From DATBGO01 sp036558005 (GTDB lineage: Bacteria > Actinomycetota > Actinomycetes > Streptosporangiales > Streptosporangiaceae), in NCBI GenBank assembly GCA_036558005.1, contig DATBGO010000237.1, positions 1 to 64,000 of the forward strand: a DNA stretch of 64,000 nt, in the 5' to 3' direction. The notes below the pieces were generated by a model. The model worked only from the letters and a program-made list of their open reading frames with translations. It was not told the DNA's origin and ran no database searches. Both the position numbers and the translations under genes were made by a program. Every line of letters begins with the position of its first letter. The first letter of the stretch is position 1. Below, in pieces: positions 17,688 through 25,245 of the stretch.

Positions 17688-18349
17688 GACCGGCGCATCC
17701 TGGGCTCGATGACCGCCATCAGCAAGATCCCGCCGCCGCCGGCCAGCGCGTAGACCGCCAGGCTGGCGGCCTGCCCGGCCCAGCCGCCGCCGGCGGCCAC
17801 TGCCAGCAGCCAGCCGCCGATGGCCAGCCGGGGCCAGTTCAGCCCGCCGCCGGCGGCGGCGCAGCTCGCGACGAAGACCAGGCCCGCGACCAGCAACGGG
17901 ATGGCCTCGCCGAACTGCGAGACCAGCAGCTGGCTGGCGCCGGCGTGGGCCAGCGCCTGCCGCTCGACCTCCAGCGCGGCGAACCCGGCGGCCAGGGCCA
18001 GCACGAAGATCCCGCGCTGCAGCTCGGACCGGCCGGTGATGCCGCTGGCCGCGCGGTCCACGACGTTCGCGGTCGCGCCCGCGACGGCGGCGAAGAGCAG
18101 GAACGCCAGCAGCAGGGTCGGCCACGCCGGGCCCTGATACGGGTGCTGCCCGCGCACCGACAGCCACATCGCGCCGTAGCCGGCCAGCACGACCAGCCCC
18201 CAGGCGGTGAACAGCACCGGGCGCCTGACCACCAGCTCACGCCCGGCCCGCTCGCGCGCCTGCTGCATGATGACCGCGGCGCCGCGCGCATCCAGGACCG
18301 CCGCCTCGCCGGCGTCCGGCGCGTCTTCCCTGCTCGTTCCCTCATTCAT
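17684..18349 (-). CDS. Membrane protein of unknown function, coupled to regulator
   Basis: 221 residues. A charged cytoplasmic N-terminus (about 45 residues) is followed by about six hydrophobic segments and ends in a basic tail (EPRMRRS). No enzyme motif is recognised. ATG start with an AAGGAGGAC ribosome site. It is the first gene of a two-gene operon with the winged-helix regulator. By analogy with similar pairs the protein may be the sensor or target of the regulator, but that is only inferred from the arrangement. Confidence 0.8.
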   Translation of the reverse strand: MNEGTSREDAPDAGEAAVLDARGAAVIMQQARERAGRELVVRRPVLFTAWGLVVLAGYGAMWLSVRGQHPYQGPAWPTLLLAFLLFAAVAGATANVVDRAASGITGRSELQRGIFVLALAAGFAALEVERQALAHAGASQLLVSQFGEAIPLLVAGLVFVASCAAAGGGLNWPRLAIGGWLLAVAAGGGWAGQAASLAVYALAGGGGILLMAVIEPRMRRS

Positions 18350-18378
18350 GGCAGTCCTCCTTCAGCCGGCCCGCTCTA

Positions 18379-18418
18379 ACTTTGTGCTGCAAAGTTAGTC
18401 TTCTTTGCAGCACAAAGT
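18379..18418. promoter_or_regulatory. Double palindromic operator
   Basis: Two 16-base arms (ACTTTGTGCTGCAAAG and its exact reverse complement) are separated by 8 bases. Each arm is itself a palindrome of the form ACTTTG-N5-CAAAGT, so two dimers could bind with centres 23 bases apart. The site starts 30 bases upstream of the membrane-protein start and therefore covers its promoter. The probable binder is the winged-helix protein encoded second in the operon. Confidence 0.75.
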
Positions 18419-18471
18419 CAAGCGCCGTCTGTGCGGGACGCGAGCTCTTCCCGCGGGCCCCGGAGCGACTT

Positions 18472-18520
18472 CCAAGATCGTGGTCCGCGGCATTCGCTGA
18501 GAAACCACCACAGATCGTGG
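18472..18520. repeat. Palindromic intergenic repeat, GATCGTGGT family (copy 1)
   Basis: GATCGTGGT on the left and ACCACCACAGATC on the right bracket a TTCGCTGA core. The same blocks in the same order (GATCGTGGTC ... TCGCTGA ... AACAACCAAGATC) recur at 60.8 kb. It lies just downstream of an ABM-like gene's stop and between unrelated units, as REP/MITE-like elements do. Confidence 0.45.
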
Positions 18521-18542
18521 CGGAGGCTGAGCTGGCGGCGGG

Positions 18543-18821
18543 TCAGATGTTCTCGATGACCTCGCGGATGTCGACCGTGTCGACGGTCACCGGCGGCGAC
18601 GGGTGACTGCCCGGCTGCAGCCGGCTGGCGGCCGCCTCCGCGTGCTGCCTGGTGTCCCAGAGGATGACCGACGAGCCCTGGTTCCCCGTCGGCGCGAACC
18701 AGTAGCCGGCCAGGAATCCCGGCGCCTGCTTGACCATGGGCAGAACCCGCTCGGTCAGGCCCTTGCGGGCCTCGTCCTCATGTCCTGGCTCGATGTGTAC
18801 CGATACCCGTGTCGCGTACAT
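18543..18821 (-). CDS. Small ABM-like (dimeric ferredoxin-like barrel) protein
   Basis: 92 residues. VSVHIEPGHEDEARKGL, then VLPMVKQAPGFLAGYW and VILWDTRQHAEAAA follow the pattern of antibiotic-biosynthesis-monooxygenase-like dimeric alpha/beta barrels. Such proteins may be small oxygenases or simply binding proteins. ATG start with a GGGGGGA about five bases upstream. It is 92 bases downstream of the SDR gene on the same strand and could be cotranscribed. Confidence 0.7.
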   Translation of the reverse strand: MYATRVSVHIEPGHEDEARKGLTERVLPMVKQAPGFLAGYWFAPTGNQGSSVILWDTRQHAEAAASRLQPGSHPSPPVTVDTVDIREVIENI

Positions 18822-18913
18822 AGCTGTATCCCCCCGATTCCAGCCCAGACTGGTTGCTGGTTCCTACCCGCGCCGGCCGGGCCGGACACCCGGCCGGGCG
18901 GGGGCGCGGCGGG

Positions 18914-19669
18914 TCAGCCCCGGCCGATGAACGGCATCTTCGTCGCCATCACCGTCAAGAACTGCACGTTGGCGTCCAGCGGCAGGCTGGCCATGTACAG
19001 CACGGCCGCGGCGACGTGCCCGGCGTCGAAGGTGGGCTCGGGTGCCAGCGAGCCGTCAGCCTGCGGCACGCCGCCGCTCATCTGGCCGGTCATGTCGGTC
19101 GCCGCGTTGCCGATGTCGATCTGCCCGCACGCGATGTCGAACGCCCGGCCGTCCAGCGAGATCGATTTGGTCAGCCCGGTGATCGCGTGCTTGGTAGCGG
19201 TGTAGGCGACGCTGGCGGGCCGGGGGCTGTGCGCGGAGATCGACCCGTTGTTGATGATCCGCCCGCCGCGCGGGACCTGGGCTTTCATCAGCCGCACCGC
19301 GTGGTGCGCGGACAGGAACGCCCCGGTCAGGTTGGTGTCGACGACCTGCTGCCAGCCCGCCGGTGAAACCTCGTCGACCGAGCCCGGCGGGCCGAACAGC
19401 CCGGCGTTGTTGACCAGCAGGTCGACCCGGCCCCAGCGCTGGCGGACCGCGGCGAACAGCCCGGCCACCGACTCCGGATCGCTCACATCGGCGGTAACGG
19501 CAAGTCCCGCGCCGGCCGCGCCGGCCACCCCTTCGAGCGTCTCCCGCAGCGGGGATTCGCGGCGGCCGGCCGCCGCGACCTGCCAGCCGGCCGCCAGCAG
19601 CGCGCGGGTGATGGACCGGCCAAGCCCCGAGCCCGCCCCGGTGACCACGGCCACCCCGGTCGTTGCCAT
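18914..19669 (-). CDS. Short-chain dehydrogenase/reductase
   Basis: 251 residues, classical SDR. Cofactor motif TGAGSGLG (residues about 10-17), LLVNNAG, catalytic Ser in NNGSISAHS and YTATK for Tyr/Lys. The Rossmann loop AAAGRRES suggests NADP(H). AGGAGG ribosome site before the ATG. Possible operon with the downstream ABM-like gene. Substrate not deducible. Confidence 0.9.
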   Translation of the reverse strand: MATTGVAVVTGAGSGLGRSITRALLAAGWQVAAAGRRESPLRETLEGVAGAAGAGLAVTADVSDPESVAGLFAAVRQRWGRVDLLVNNAGLFGPPGSVDEVSPAGWQQVVDTNLTGAFLSAHHAVRLMKAQVPRGGRIINNGSISAHSPRPASVAYTATKHAITGLTKSISLDGRAFDIACGQIDIGNAATDMTGQMSGGVPQADGSLAPEPTFDAGHVAAAVLYMASLPLDANVQFLTVMATKMPFIGRG

Positions 19670-19688
19670 CGCTGCCTCCTAGACGTGC

Positions 19689-19740
19689 ATGATCACGGTG
19701 ACTTTTAGGTGCGCTCACCCCTAAAGCTAACCGCGATCAT
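19689..19740. repeat. 52-base nested inverted repeat
   Basis: The outer arms ATGATCACGGT and ACCGCGATCAT match at 10 of 11 positions; inside them TTTTAGG and CCTAAAG form a second stem about the same centre. It lies 12 bases after the mscL stop and 20 bases before the SDR start, so it may end mscL transcription, bind a regulator of the SDR, or be a third copy of a GATC-ended intergenic palindrome family. Confidence 0.5.
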
Positions 19741-19752
19741 GGAACCGGGCTG

Positions 19753-20169
19753 TCAGGCGGCGGTGAGCTCGCTGGCGCAGTACCTGCACTTCGTGGCGCC
19801 CGCGGGAATGTCGGCTGACTTGCACCGCGGGCACTCCCTGAGCCGCTGGGGATCGCCGAAAACGGCGATACCGCGACGTTTCATGTATGCCCGGTACGGC
19901 ACGACAATCAGGAAATAGATGACAGCCATGAAGATCAGGAAGTAAATGACCGCGGAGATGAACGCGCCGAGGTTGATCCGCTGCCCGTTAAGGGTCCAGC
20001 CCAGCCCTTTGCCCGCCGCGCCGCCGCCTCCGGCCGCGTTGACCAGCGGGGTGATGATGCTGGTGGTGAAGGCCAGGATCAGGGTGCTGAACGCCAAGGC
20101 CACGACGAGGCCGACGGCTATGATGATCAGGTCGCCCTGCATCAGGAAATTCTTGAATCCTCGCAGCAT
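19753..20169 (-). CDS. mscL: Large-conductance mechanosensitive channel with C-terminal zinc ribbon
   Basis: 138 residues. Residues 1-100 carry the MscL pattern: amphipathic MLRGFKNFLMQGDLI, first membrane helix IAVGLVVALAFSTLILAFTTSIITPLV, a Gly-rich periplasmic loop, second helix and YRAYMKRRG. Instead of the usual acidic cytoplasmic helix the protein ends in CPRCKSADIPAGATKCRYC, a zinc ribbon. Start after a GGGGGGA ribosome site. The channel releases solutes on osmotic down-shock; the ribbon could bind a partner or assist pentamer assembly, which is inference. Confidence 0.9.
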   Translation of the reverse strand: MLRGFKNFLMQGDLIIIAVGLVVALAFSTLILAFTTSIITPLVNAAGGGGAAGKGLGWTLNGQRINLGAFISAVIYFLIFMAVIYFLIVVPYRAYMKRRGIAVFGDPQRLRECPRCKSADIPAGATKCRYCASELTAA

Positions 20170-20266
20170 TGTCCCCCCTGCCACTTAAACGTCCGTCGCA
20201 GCGAACAATACTGGCCCGGCTCGCCCGGTCAGCGCAGCCACGGCGCTAGCGCCCTGCCTGGGCGGT

Positions 20267-20440
20267 CTACCGGAAGCGTTTCGGGAACTGCTTCATGATG
20301 CCCGAGCTGAGCAGGTCGGCCATGGCGAGGATGTGCAGCTGGATCGCCTCGTAGTCGCTGACGCTGGCGGCGTAGTTACCGTTCAGCTCGTCGACCGCCT
20401 CCGCGAGGGTCTGGTCGAGCGGCTGAGCCGTGCTTCCCAC
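20267..20440 (-). CDS. Short hypothetical protein
   Basis: 57 residues from a possible GTG (VGSTAQPLDQTLAEAVDE...). The composition, with NGNYAASVSDYEAIQ and a C-terminal MADLLSSGIMKQFPKRFR, is protein-like and predicted helical, unlike the Arg/Pro-rich noise of antisense frames. No ribosome site is evident and the frame is open upstream. It could be a real small gene or the tail of a broken one. Function unknown. Confidence 0.4.
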   Translation of the reverse strand: MGSTAQPLDQTLAEAVDELNGNYAASVSDYEAIQLHILAMADLLSSGIMKQFPKRFR

Positions 20441-20813
20441 CGGGTACCGGGCGAGCCCGCCCGGGCGGCGGCACCCGCACCCGGCCGCTGCGTGTCCACA
20501 CGTCAAGCCAAGCGCCGTTCCCGGCACAGGGCAAGCACGGCAGTTCCTGGGCTCAGTCCACGTGCAGCACGGCCTTGCCGCAGCACCGGCCCGGCCACGG
20601 CGGCGGCCGCGGTCAGCGCCAGCATGGCGTCATCCTCGCGGTAAGCCGCCGCAGCGGGCATCGGGCGGATGCCGTATCCGCAGGCACTTTGGCCGGCCGT
20701 TATTCGTTTCGACCCCCGGCGGGATGAACCTAGGCTAGGTGCCCGGCATGAACCTGGCGCGCGCCGGATGGGGGCGCGGCGCAGCGATGAACGGTGAGGG
20801 CGAAGGGGACACG
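20441..20813. other. Gap without a convincing gene
   Basis: About 370 bases between a short hypothetical gene and the MMPL transporter. Open frames here have random-like Arg/Pro/Ala-rich products. It probably holds the transporter promoter; no clear palindrome was found. Confidence 0.5.
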
Positions 20814-23024
20814 GTGAGCAACCGCAGAGGCATGGCGCGCACTTCGGACCGCGGCGCGCCCGGCGGCCCGGGCGGGGAACGGGCCGAGGGGGAGCGGGGG
20901 GCGTTCGCCCGGCTCGGGCGCAGCGTGGTGCGCCATCCATGGCGGGTGATCGCGATCTGGGTGGTCGCGGCCGTGGCGGTGATCGCCACCGCGCCGGCCC
21001 TGCCGACGACCGCGAGCGAGAGCAGCTTCCTGCCCAAGAACTACGAGTCGATCCGGGCGGCGAGCCTGCAGGACAAGGCGTTCCCGCAGACCAAGCAGGT
21101 GGCCGGCACCGCCGCCATCATCGTGTTCTCCCGGCCTGGCGGCGGCAAGCTGACCGCCGCCGACTCGGCGAAGGTCAGCCAGATCGCGGGGGCGCTGGCG
21201 GCCCGGCACATCCACGACATCGACTCGGTCACCTCGACCCCGCCCTCGCCCAACCGGCTCGTGCAGACCGCGCTGGTCAGCATGCCGCAGAAGGTGCTCA
21301 ACGGCACCAGCACGGCGGCCGGGGACGCGGTCAAGACGCTGCGCGCCGATATCAAGCCGCTGATGGCGGGCACCGGCCTGACCGAGGGGGTGACCGGGAC
21401 GGCCGCCCAGCAGCTGGACAGCCAGCAGTCCAGTAACCGGGCCGATCAGATCGTGCTGCTGGCCACCCTGGCGCTGATCCTCATCCTGCTGCTGGTGATC
21501 TTCCGCAGCCCGGTCGTGGCGCTGCTGCCGCTGATCGTGATCGCGCTCGTCTCCCAGGTCGCCACCGGCCTGGTCAGCGACGTGAACAAGGCGTTCAGCC
21601 TGAACACTGACAGCTCGATCTCGACGATCCTGATCGTGGTGCTGTTCGGCATCGGCACCGACTACATCCTGTTCCTGATGTTCCGCTACCGGGAGCGGAT
21701 CAGGTCCGGTGACGACCCGAAGCAGGCGATGGTCGAGGCCGTCACCCGGGTCGGCGAGGTGATCGCCTCGGCCGCGGGCGTCGTCATCGTCTCGTTCCTC
21801 GCGCTGACCCTGTCCACCCTCAGCGTGCTGCGCGCGATCGGGCCCGCGCTGGCCATCGCCGTCGCCACCACCCTGGTCGCGGGCCTGACCCTGGTCCCCG
21901 CGGTGGTGTCGCTGCTGGGCACCCGGGTGTTCTGGCCGTCCAAGGCGTGGCGGAAGGAGCCGGAGGCGGCCAGGTTCGCCGCGATCGGCCGCTCGCTCGG
22001 CCGCAGGCCCGCCGTGTTCGGGCTGGTGTCCGGCCTGGTGCTGGCTGGGCTGGCGATCGGCTCGTTCAGCTTCAACCCGACCTTCGACTTGTCCTCGGCC
22101 GGCATCTCGGCCAGCGCCGAGTCGCACACCGCGCTGGTGACGCTGGAGAAGGGCCTGCCGCCCGGCGCGACCGACCCGACCGACGTGTTCCTGCACGCCC
22201 GGTCCGGCTCGCTGAGCAGCGCCCAGCTCTCTGGATACGGCACGAAGCTGGCGGCGCTGCCGGGGGTGGGCGCGGTCGCGGCGCCCAGGCTCAGCCCGGA
22301 CAAGGCGACCGCCGACTTCACCGTCACGCTCAGCCACGACCCGACGTCCACCGCCGCGGTGAACACCATGAAGGGCCCGCTGCGGGCCGGCGCGCACGCC
22401 GCCGCGCCGCCGGGGACCTATGCCCTGGTCGGCGGCACCACCTCGGTGTTCGCCGACATCCAGCGGGCGGTCAACCGGGACTACGCGGTCGTGTTCCCGG
22501 TCGCGGCGCTGATCATCCTGCTGATCCTCATGCTGGTGCTGCGCAGCCTGGTCGCGCCGTGGTACCTGATGGCGTCGGTCGGCCTCGGGTTCGGCGCGAC
22601 GCTGGGCGCGACCGTGCTGGTGTTCCAGGGCCTGGGCGGGCAGCAGGGGCTGATCTTCCTGCTGCCGGTGTACATGTACCTGTTCGTGGTGGCGCTCGGC
22701 ACCGACTACAACATCCTGATGATCGCGCGGCTGCGGGAGGAGATGCGCGAGGGCCGCGACGCCCGGCAGGCCGCGGCGATGGCGCTGCGGCACACCGGGC
22801 CGACCATCGGCGCGGCCGGGGTGATCCTGGCCGGCACGTTCGGGTCGCTGATCCTGGCGGGCAACTCGATCCTGTCCCAGCTCGGGTTCGCGGTGTCCAG
22901 CGGGATCGTGCTCGCCGCGTTCGTGATGGCGATGTTCTTCATGCCGAGCCTGACCGCGCTGATCGGCCGCCGGGCCTGGTGGCCCGGTCACGCCGACCGG
23001 CCGCGGGCAGGCGCGGCCCGCTAG
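20814..23024 (+). CDS. MMPL-family RND transporter
   Basis: 736 residues with about 12 membrane helices in two halves, each preceded by a large extracytoplasmic domain: first helix VIAIWVVAAVAVIATAPALP, then FGIGTDYILFLMFRYRERI and, in the second half, VALGTDYNILMIARLREEM. The paired GTDY motifs in the fourth helices are the proton-relay Asp-Tyr pairs of MMPL proteins. The family exports lipids and peptides in actinomycetes. I chose the GTG after GAAGGGGAC; ATG 9 codons upstream is an alternative. The NHase cluster begins 54 bases downstream with its own ribosome site, so read-through is possible. Confidence 0.93.
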   Translation: MSNRRGMARTSDRGAPGGPGGERAEGERGAFARLGRSVVRHPWRVIAIWVVAAVAVIATAPALPTTASESSFLPKNYESIRAASLQDKAFPQTKQVAGTAAIIVFSRPGGGKLTAADSAKVSQIAGALAARHIHDIDSVTSTPPSPNRLVQTALVSMPQKVLNGTSTAAGDAVKTLRADIKPLMAGTGLTEGVTGTAAQQLDSQQSSNRADQIVLLATLALILILLLVIFRSPVVALLPLIVIALVSQVATGLVSDVNKAFSLNTDSSISTILIVVLFGIGTDYILFLMFRYRERIRSGDDPKQAMVEAVTRVGEVIASAAGVVIVSFLALTLSTLSVLRAIGPALAIAVATTLVAGLTLVPAVVSLLGTRVFWPSKAWRKEPEAARFAAIGRSLGRRPAVFGLVSGLVLAGLAIGSFSFNPTFDLSSAGISASAESHTALVTLEKGLPPGATDPTDVFLHARSGSLSSAQLSGYGTKLAALPGVGAVAAPRLSPDKATADFTVTLSHDPTSTAAVNTMKGPLRAGAHAAAPPGTYALVGGTTSVFADIQRAVNRDYAVVFPVAALIILLILMLVLRSLVAPWYLMASVGLGFGATLGATVLVFQGLGGQQGLIFLLPVYMYLFVVALGTDYNILMIARLREEMREGRDARQAAAMALRHTGPTIGAAGVILAGTFGSLILAGNSILSQLGFAVSSGIVLAAFVMAMFFMPSLTALIGRRAWWPGHADRPRAGAAR

Positions 23025-23078
23025 CCGGCCGCGCCGCTGCGGGTAGGTTGGCCCTAGCAGGCTGATCACGGGAGGACC

Positions 23079-23363
23079 ATGAGCCGGATCAACGACGTCG
23101 GCGGCATGCAGGGCTTCCCGCCGGTGCGGCAGGAGATCGACGAGCCCCCCTTCCACGCCGACTGGGAGGCGCACGTCTTCGCGCTGAACCGGGCCCTGCT
23201 CGGGCACGGCATCTACAACCTGGACGAGTTCAGGGACGCCATCGAGCAGATGCCGCCGCAGGAATACCTGGCGTCCTCCTACTACGAGAAGTGGCTGCGG
23301 GCCATCAGCACGCTGCTGGTGCGCAAGGGCGTCCTGACCGAGGAGGAGATCGCCGGTGACTGA
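23079..23363 (+). CDS. Nitrile hydratase beta subunit, N-terminal half as separate protein
   Basis: 94 residues: INDVGGMQGF, WEAHVFALNRALL and the YYEKWLRAISTLLVRKGVLTEEEI helix are hallmarks of the helical N-terminal half of NHase beta. In classical NHases it is fused to the SH3-like half; here that half is the next gene, overlapping by 8 bases. The same split occurs in thiocyanate hydrolase (beta and alpha subunits) and in toyocamycin nitrile hydratase. Good GGGAGGACC ribosome site before the ATG. Confidence 0.9.
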   Translation: MSRINDVGGMQGFPPVRQEIDEPPFHADWEAHVFALNRALLGHGIYNLDEFRDAIEQMPPQEYLASSYYEKWLRAISTLLVRKGVLTEEEIAGD

Positions 23364-23643
23364 GGGCTTCCGCCCGGGCGACCGGGTGCGGGCGAGCCGG
23401 ACTGACCCGCCGCACCACACCCGGTTGCCCAGGTACGCGCGCGGCGCGGCCGGCACGGTGGTGGAGATGCAGGGCCGCCACCCGCTGCCCGACCTGCGGT
23501 CCCGGTGCCTGCCCGCCGAGCCCGAGCCGGTGTACACCGTCGCCTTCGCCGCCAGCGAGCTGTTCGGCAAGGGCGATCACACGGTGACGGTCGACCTGTG
23601 GCAGAGCTACCTGCGCCCTGCTGACCCGGCGGTGACCGGGTGA
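23356..23643 (+). CDS. Nitrile hydratase beta subunit, C-terminal SH3-like half as separate protein
   Basis: 95 residues: FRPGDRVRASRTDPPHHTRLPRYARGA, GTVVEMQG and the C-terminal DHTVTVDLWQSYL are the SH3-like barrel of NHase beta. GTG start inside the end of the preceding gene; its own stop overlaps the next start (GTGA). The gene order N-half, C-half, alpha is that of scnB-scnA-scnC in Thiobacillus thiocyanate hydrolase. Confidence 0.9.
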   Translation: MTEGFRPGDRVRASRTDPPHHTRLPRYARGAAGTVVEMQGRHPLPDLRSRCLPAEPEPVYTVAFAASELFGKGDHTVTVDLWQSYLRPADPAVTG

Positions 23644-24236
23644 GCGGCGGTCACGCCGGCCCGGCCGCCGCGGTCGCCGCCCGGGTCCGGCGGCTGGAAG
23701 GACTGCTGGAGCAGCGCGGCCTGGTCGACCCGCAGGAGCTGGACCGGGCGCTGGCCGCGTTCCTGGCCCGGTCCTCGCCGGCCAACGGCGCCCGGGTGGC
23801 CGCCCGGGCCTGGCTCGACCCGGACTTCCGCGCCCGGCTGCTCGCTGACGCCAACGCAGCGCTGCCCGAGCTCGGCCTGTCGATGGGCGGCGGCCTGCAG
23901 GAGCAGCGGCTCAAGGTGGTCGAGAACACCGAGGACCAGCACAACGTCATCGTCTGCACGCTGTGCTCGTGCTATCCGATCGCGCTGCTCGGGCCGTCGC
24001 CGACCTGGTACAAGAGCGAGGCGTACCGGTCCCGGGTGGTGCGCGACCCGCGCGGGGTGCTGGCCGAGTTCGGCTTCGCGCTCGGCCCCGAGGTCAAGAT
24101 CAGCGTCTGGGATGCCAGCGCGGAGTCCCGCTACATGGTCCTGCCCCGGCGCCCGGCCGGGACCGGGCACCTGGGCGAGCAGGAACTGGCCGCGCTGGTC
24201 ACCCGCAACGGGCTGATCGGCACCGGGCCGGCCTGA
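23640..24236 (+). CDS. Nitrile hydratase alpha / thiocyanate hydrolase gamma-like catalytic subunit (cobalt type)
   Basis: 198 residues. The metal-binding claw VCTLCSCYP (Cys106, Cys109, Cys111) has threonine at the second position, the form seen in cobalt enzymes; the two latter cysteines are oxidised to sulfinic and sulfenic acid in mature enzymes. Further family marks are GPSPTWYKSEAYRSRVV and LGPEVKISVWDASAESRYMVLP. It hydrates nitriles or hydrolyses thiocyanate in the cytoplasm. No NHase activator gene is visible nearby, which is unusual. Start overlaps the preceding stop by four bases. Confidence 0.92.
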   Translation: MSGGHAGPAAAVAARVRRLEGLLEQRGLVDPQELDRALAAFLARSSPANGARVAARAWLDPDFRARLLADANAALPELGLSMGGGLQEQRLKVVENTEDQHNVIVCTLCSCYPIALLGPSPTWYKSEAYRSRVVRDPRGVLAEFGFALGPEVKISVWDASAESRYMVLPRRPAGTGHLGEQELAALVTRNGLIGTGPA

Positions 24237-24255
24237 CCGGCCCGGCGGGCCGGCC

Positions 24256-25131
24256 TCAGGCCAGGACGGCCTCGTCGTAGCTGGCGATGGACGCGGGCTG
24301 GTCGGGGAACAGGTTGCGGGCCTGCACCCACTCCCTGGTCTCGGCGAACACTTCCCTGGTGTAGGGCAGGAAGACGATCCGCTCGCCGGTCCCGAATCCG
24401 CGCACGTCCACCTGGTCGCGGTACTTCTCCGGCACCGCCCGCCGGTGATAGTGCTTGTACCGCTCCGGGTGCAGGTCGATCTCCATCTGGGCCCGCCGCA
24501 GCGCGCCGAGGTACTTGTCCACCTCGGCCTTGCTGACGCTTTCCCCGGTGACCAGGAACCCGATCATGAACGTGGCGTCGATGACCTTGCGGAACCCGAG
24601 CGACTCGGCGACGTAGAGCGGCACCCCCCACGCGGTGGACGCCGGGACATCGCGGTTCAGCAGCGCGTCCAGCCGCTCGTTGGGCGGGCCCTGGAAGGTG
24701 AGCTTGATGTCGCCGGGCTCCAGCACCGCCTCCAGCGCCTGCAGGGTGGCGAAGTGGCTGCCGGAGTGGTACCCGACCCCGACGCTCACCCCGGCCAGGT
24801 CCTCGGGCCGCCGGACCGGCGACTCCGGCGGCACCATGATCGCGCACGGCGCCACCGAATAGGCCGAGGTCACCAGCTGGCCGGACCGCTCGCCCGCGGC
24901 GGCGTTGGTGGCCCAGTGGCAGGCGCAGCTCACGTTGGCGCCGTCACGCCCGGCCTCGAACGTCTCGAACGCGCCGGTCTTGATCTCCCCGGCGGTGTCG
25001 CGCCCGCCGTGCCGGATGCCGTAGTCGCCTTCGGCCACGAAGCTGTAGTCGAGCCCCTCGGCGGCGAAGTACCCCTTCTCCTCAGCGACCCATTCCTGCA
25101 GCCGTCCGTGCGGCATGATCCTCAGCGTCAT
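24256..25131 (-). CDS. Cytosolic periplasmic-binding-protein-fold (NMT1/THI5-like) protein
   Basis: 291 residues of the type 2 periplasmic-binding-protein fold: WVAEEKGYFAAEGLDYSFV at the N-terminus, VGVGYHSGSHFATLQALE in the middle. There is no signal peptide or lipobox: the ATG after GGAAGGAGA leads straight into the first strand. Proteins of this fold without export signal include enzymes such as 4,5-dihydroxyphthalate decarboxylase and pyrimidine precursor synthase THI5. It runs convergent to the NHase genes (20 bases between stops) and divergent from the HD gene, so the three units look like one functional cluster. Confidence 0.78.
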   Translation of the reverse strand: MTLRIMPHGRLQEWVAEEKGYFAAEGLDYSFVAEGDYGIRHGGRDTAGEIKTGAFETFEAGRDGANVSCACHWATNAAAGERSGQLVTSAYSVAPCAIMVPPESPVRRPEDLAGVSVGVGYHSGSHFATLQALEAVLEPGDIKLTFQGPPNERLDALLNRDVPASTAWGVPLYVAESLGFRKVIDATFMIGFLVTGESVSKAEVDKYLGALRRAQMEIDLHPERYKHYHRRAVPEKYRDQVDVRGFGTGERIVFLPYTREVFAETREWVQARNLFPDQPASIASYDEAVLA

Positions 25132-25245
25132 CGCGGTCTCCTTCCGCCGGCCCCTTCCGGCGCGCGTCCGCGGTCAAGGTAGCTCGGGCTAGATTCGGAT
25201 AGCAAGGCCGCGCACCGCCACCGGGACCGGAAAGGACGCCGTGAC

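Noticed and set aside
20730..23570. A 946-codon open frame on the minus strand across the MMPL and NHase genes
   Set aside because: Product is Gln/Arg/His-rich with no domain and lies antisense to clearly conserved proteins; typical artefact of high GC.
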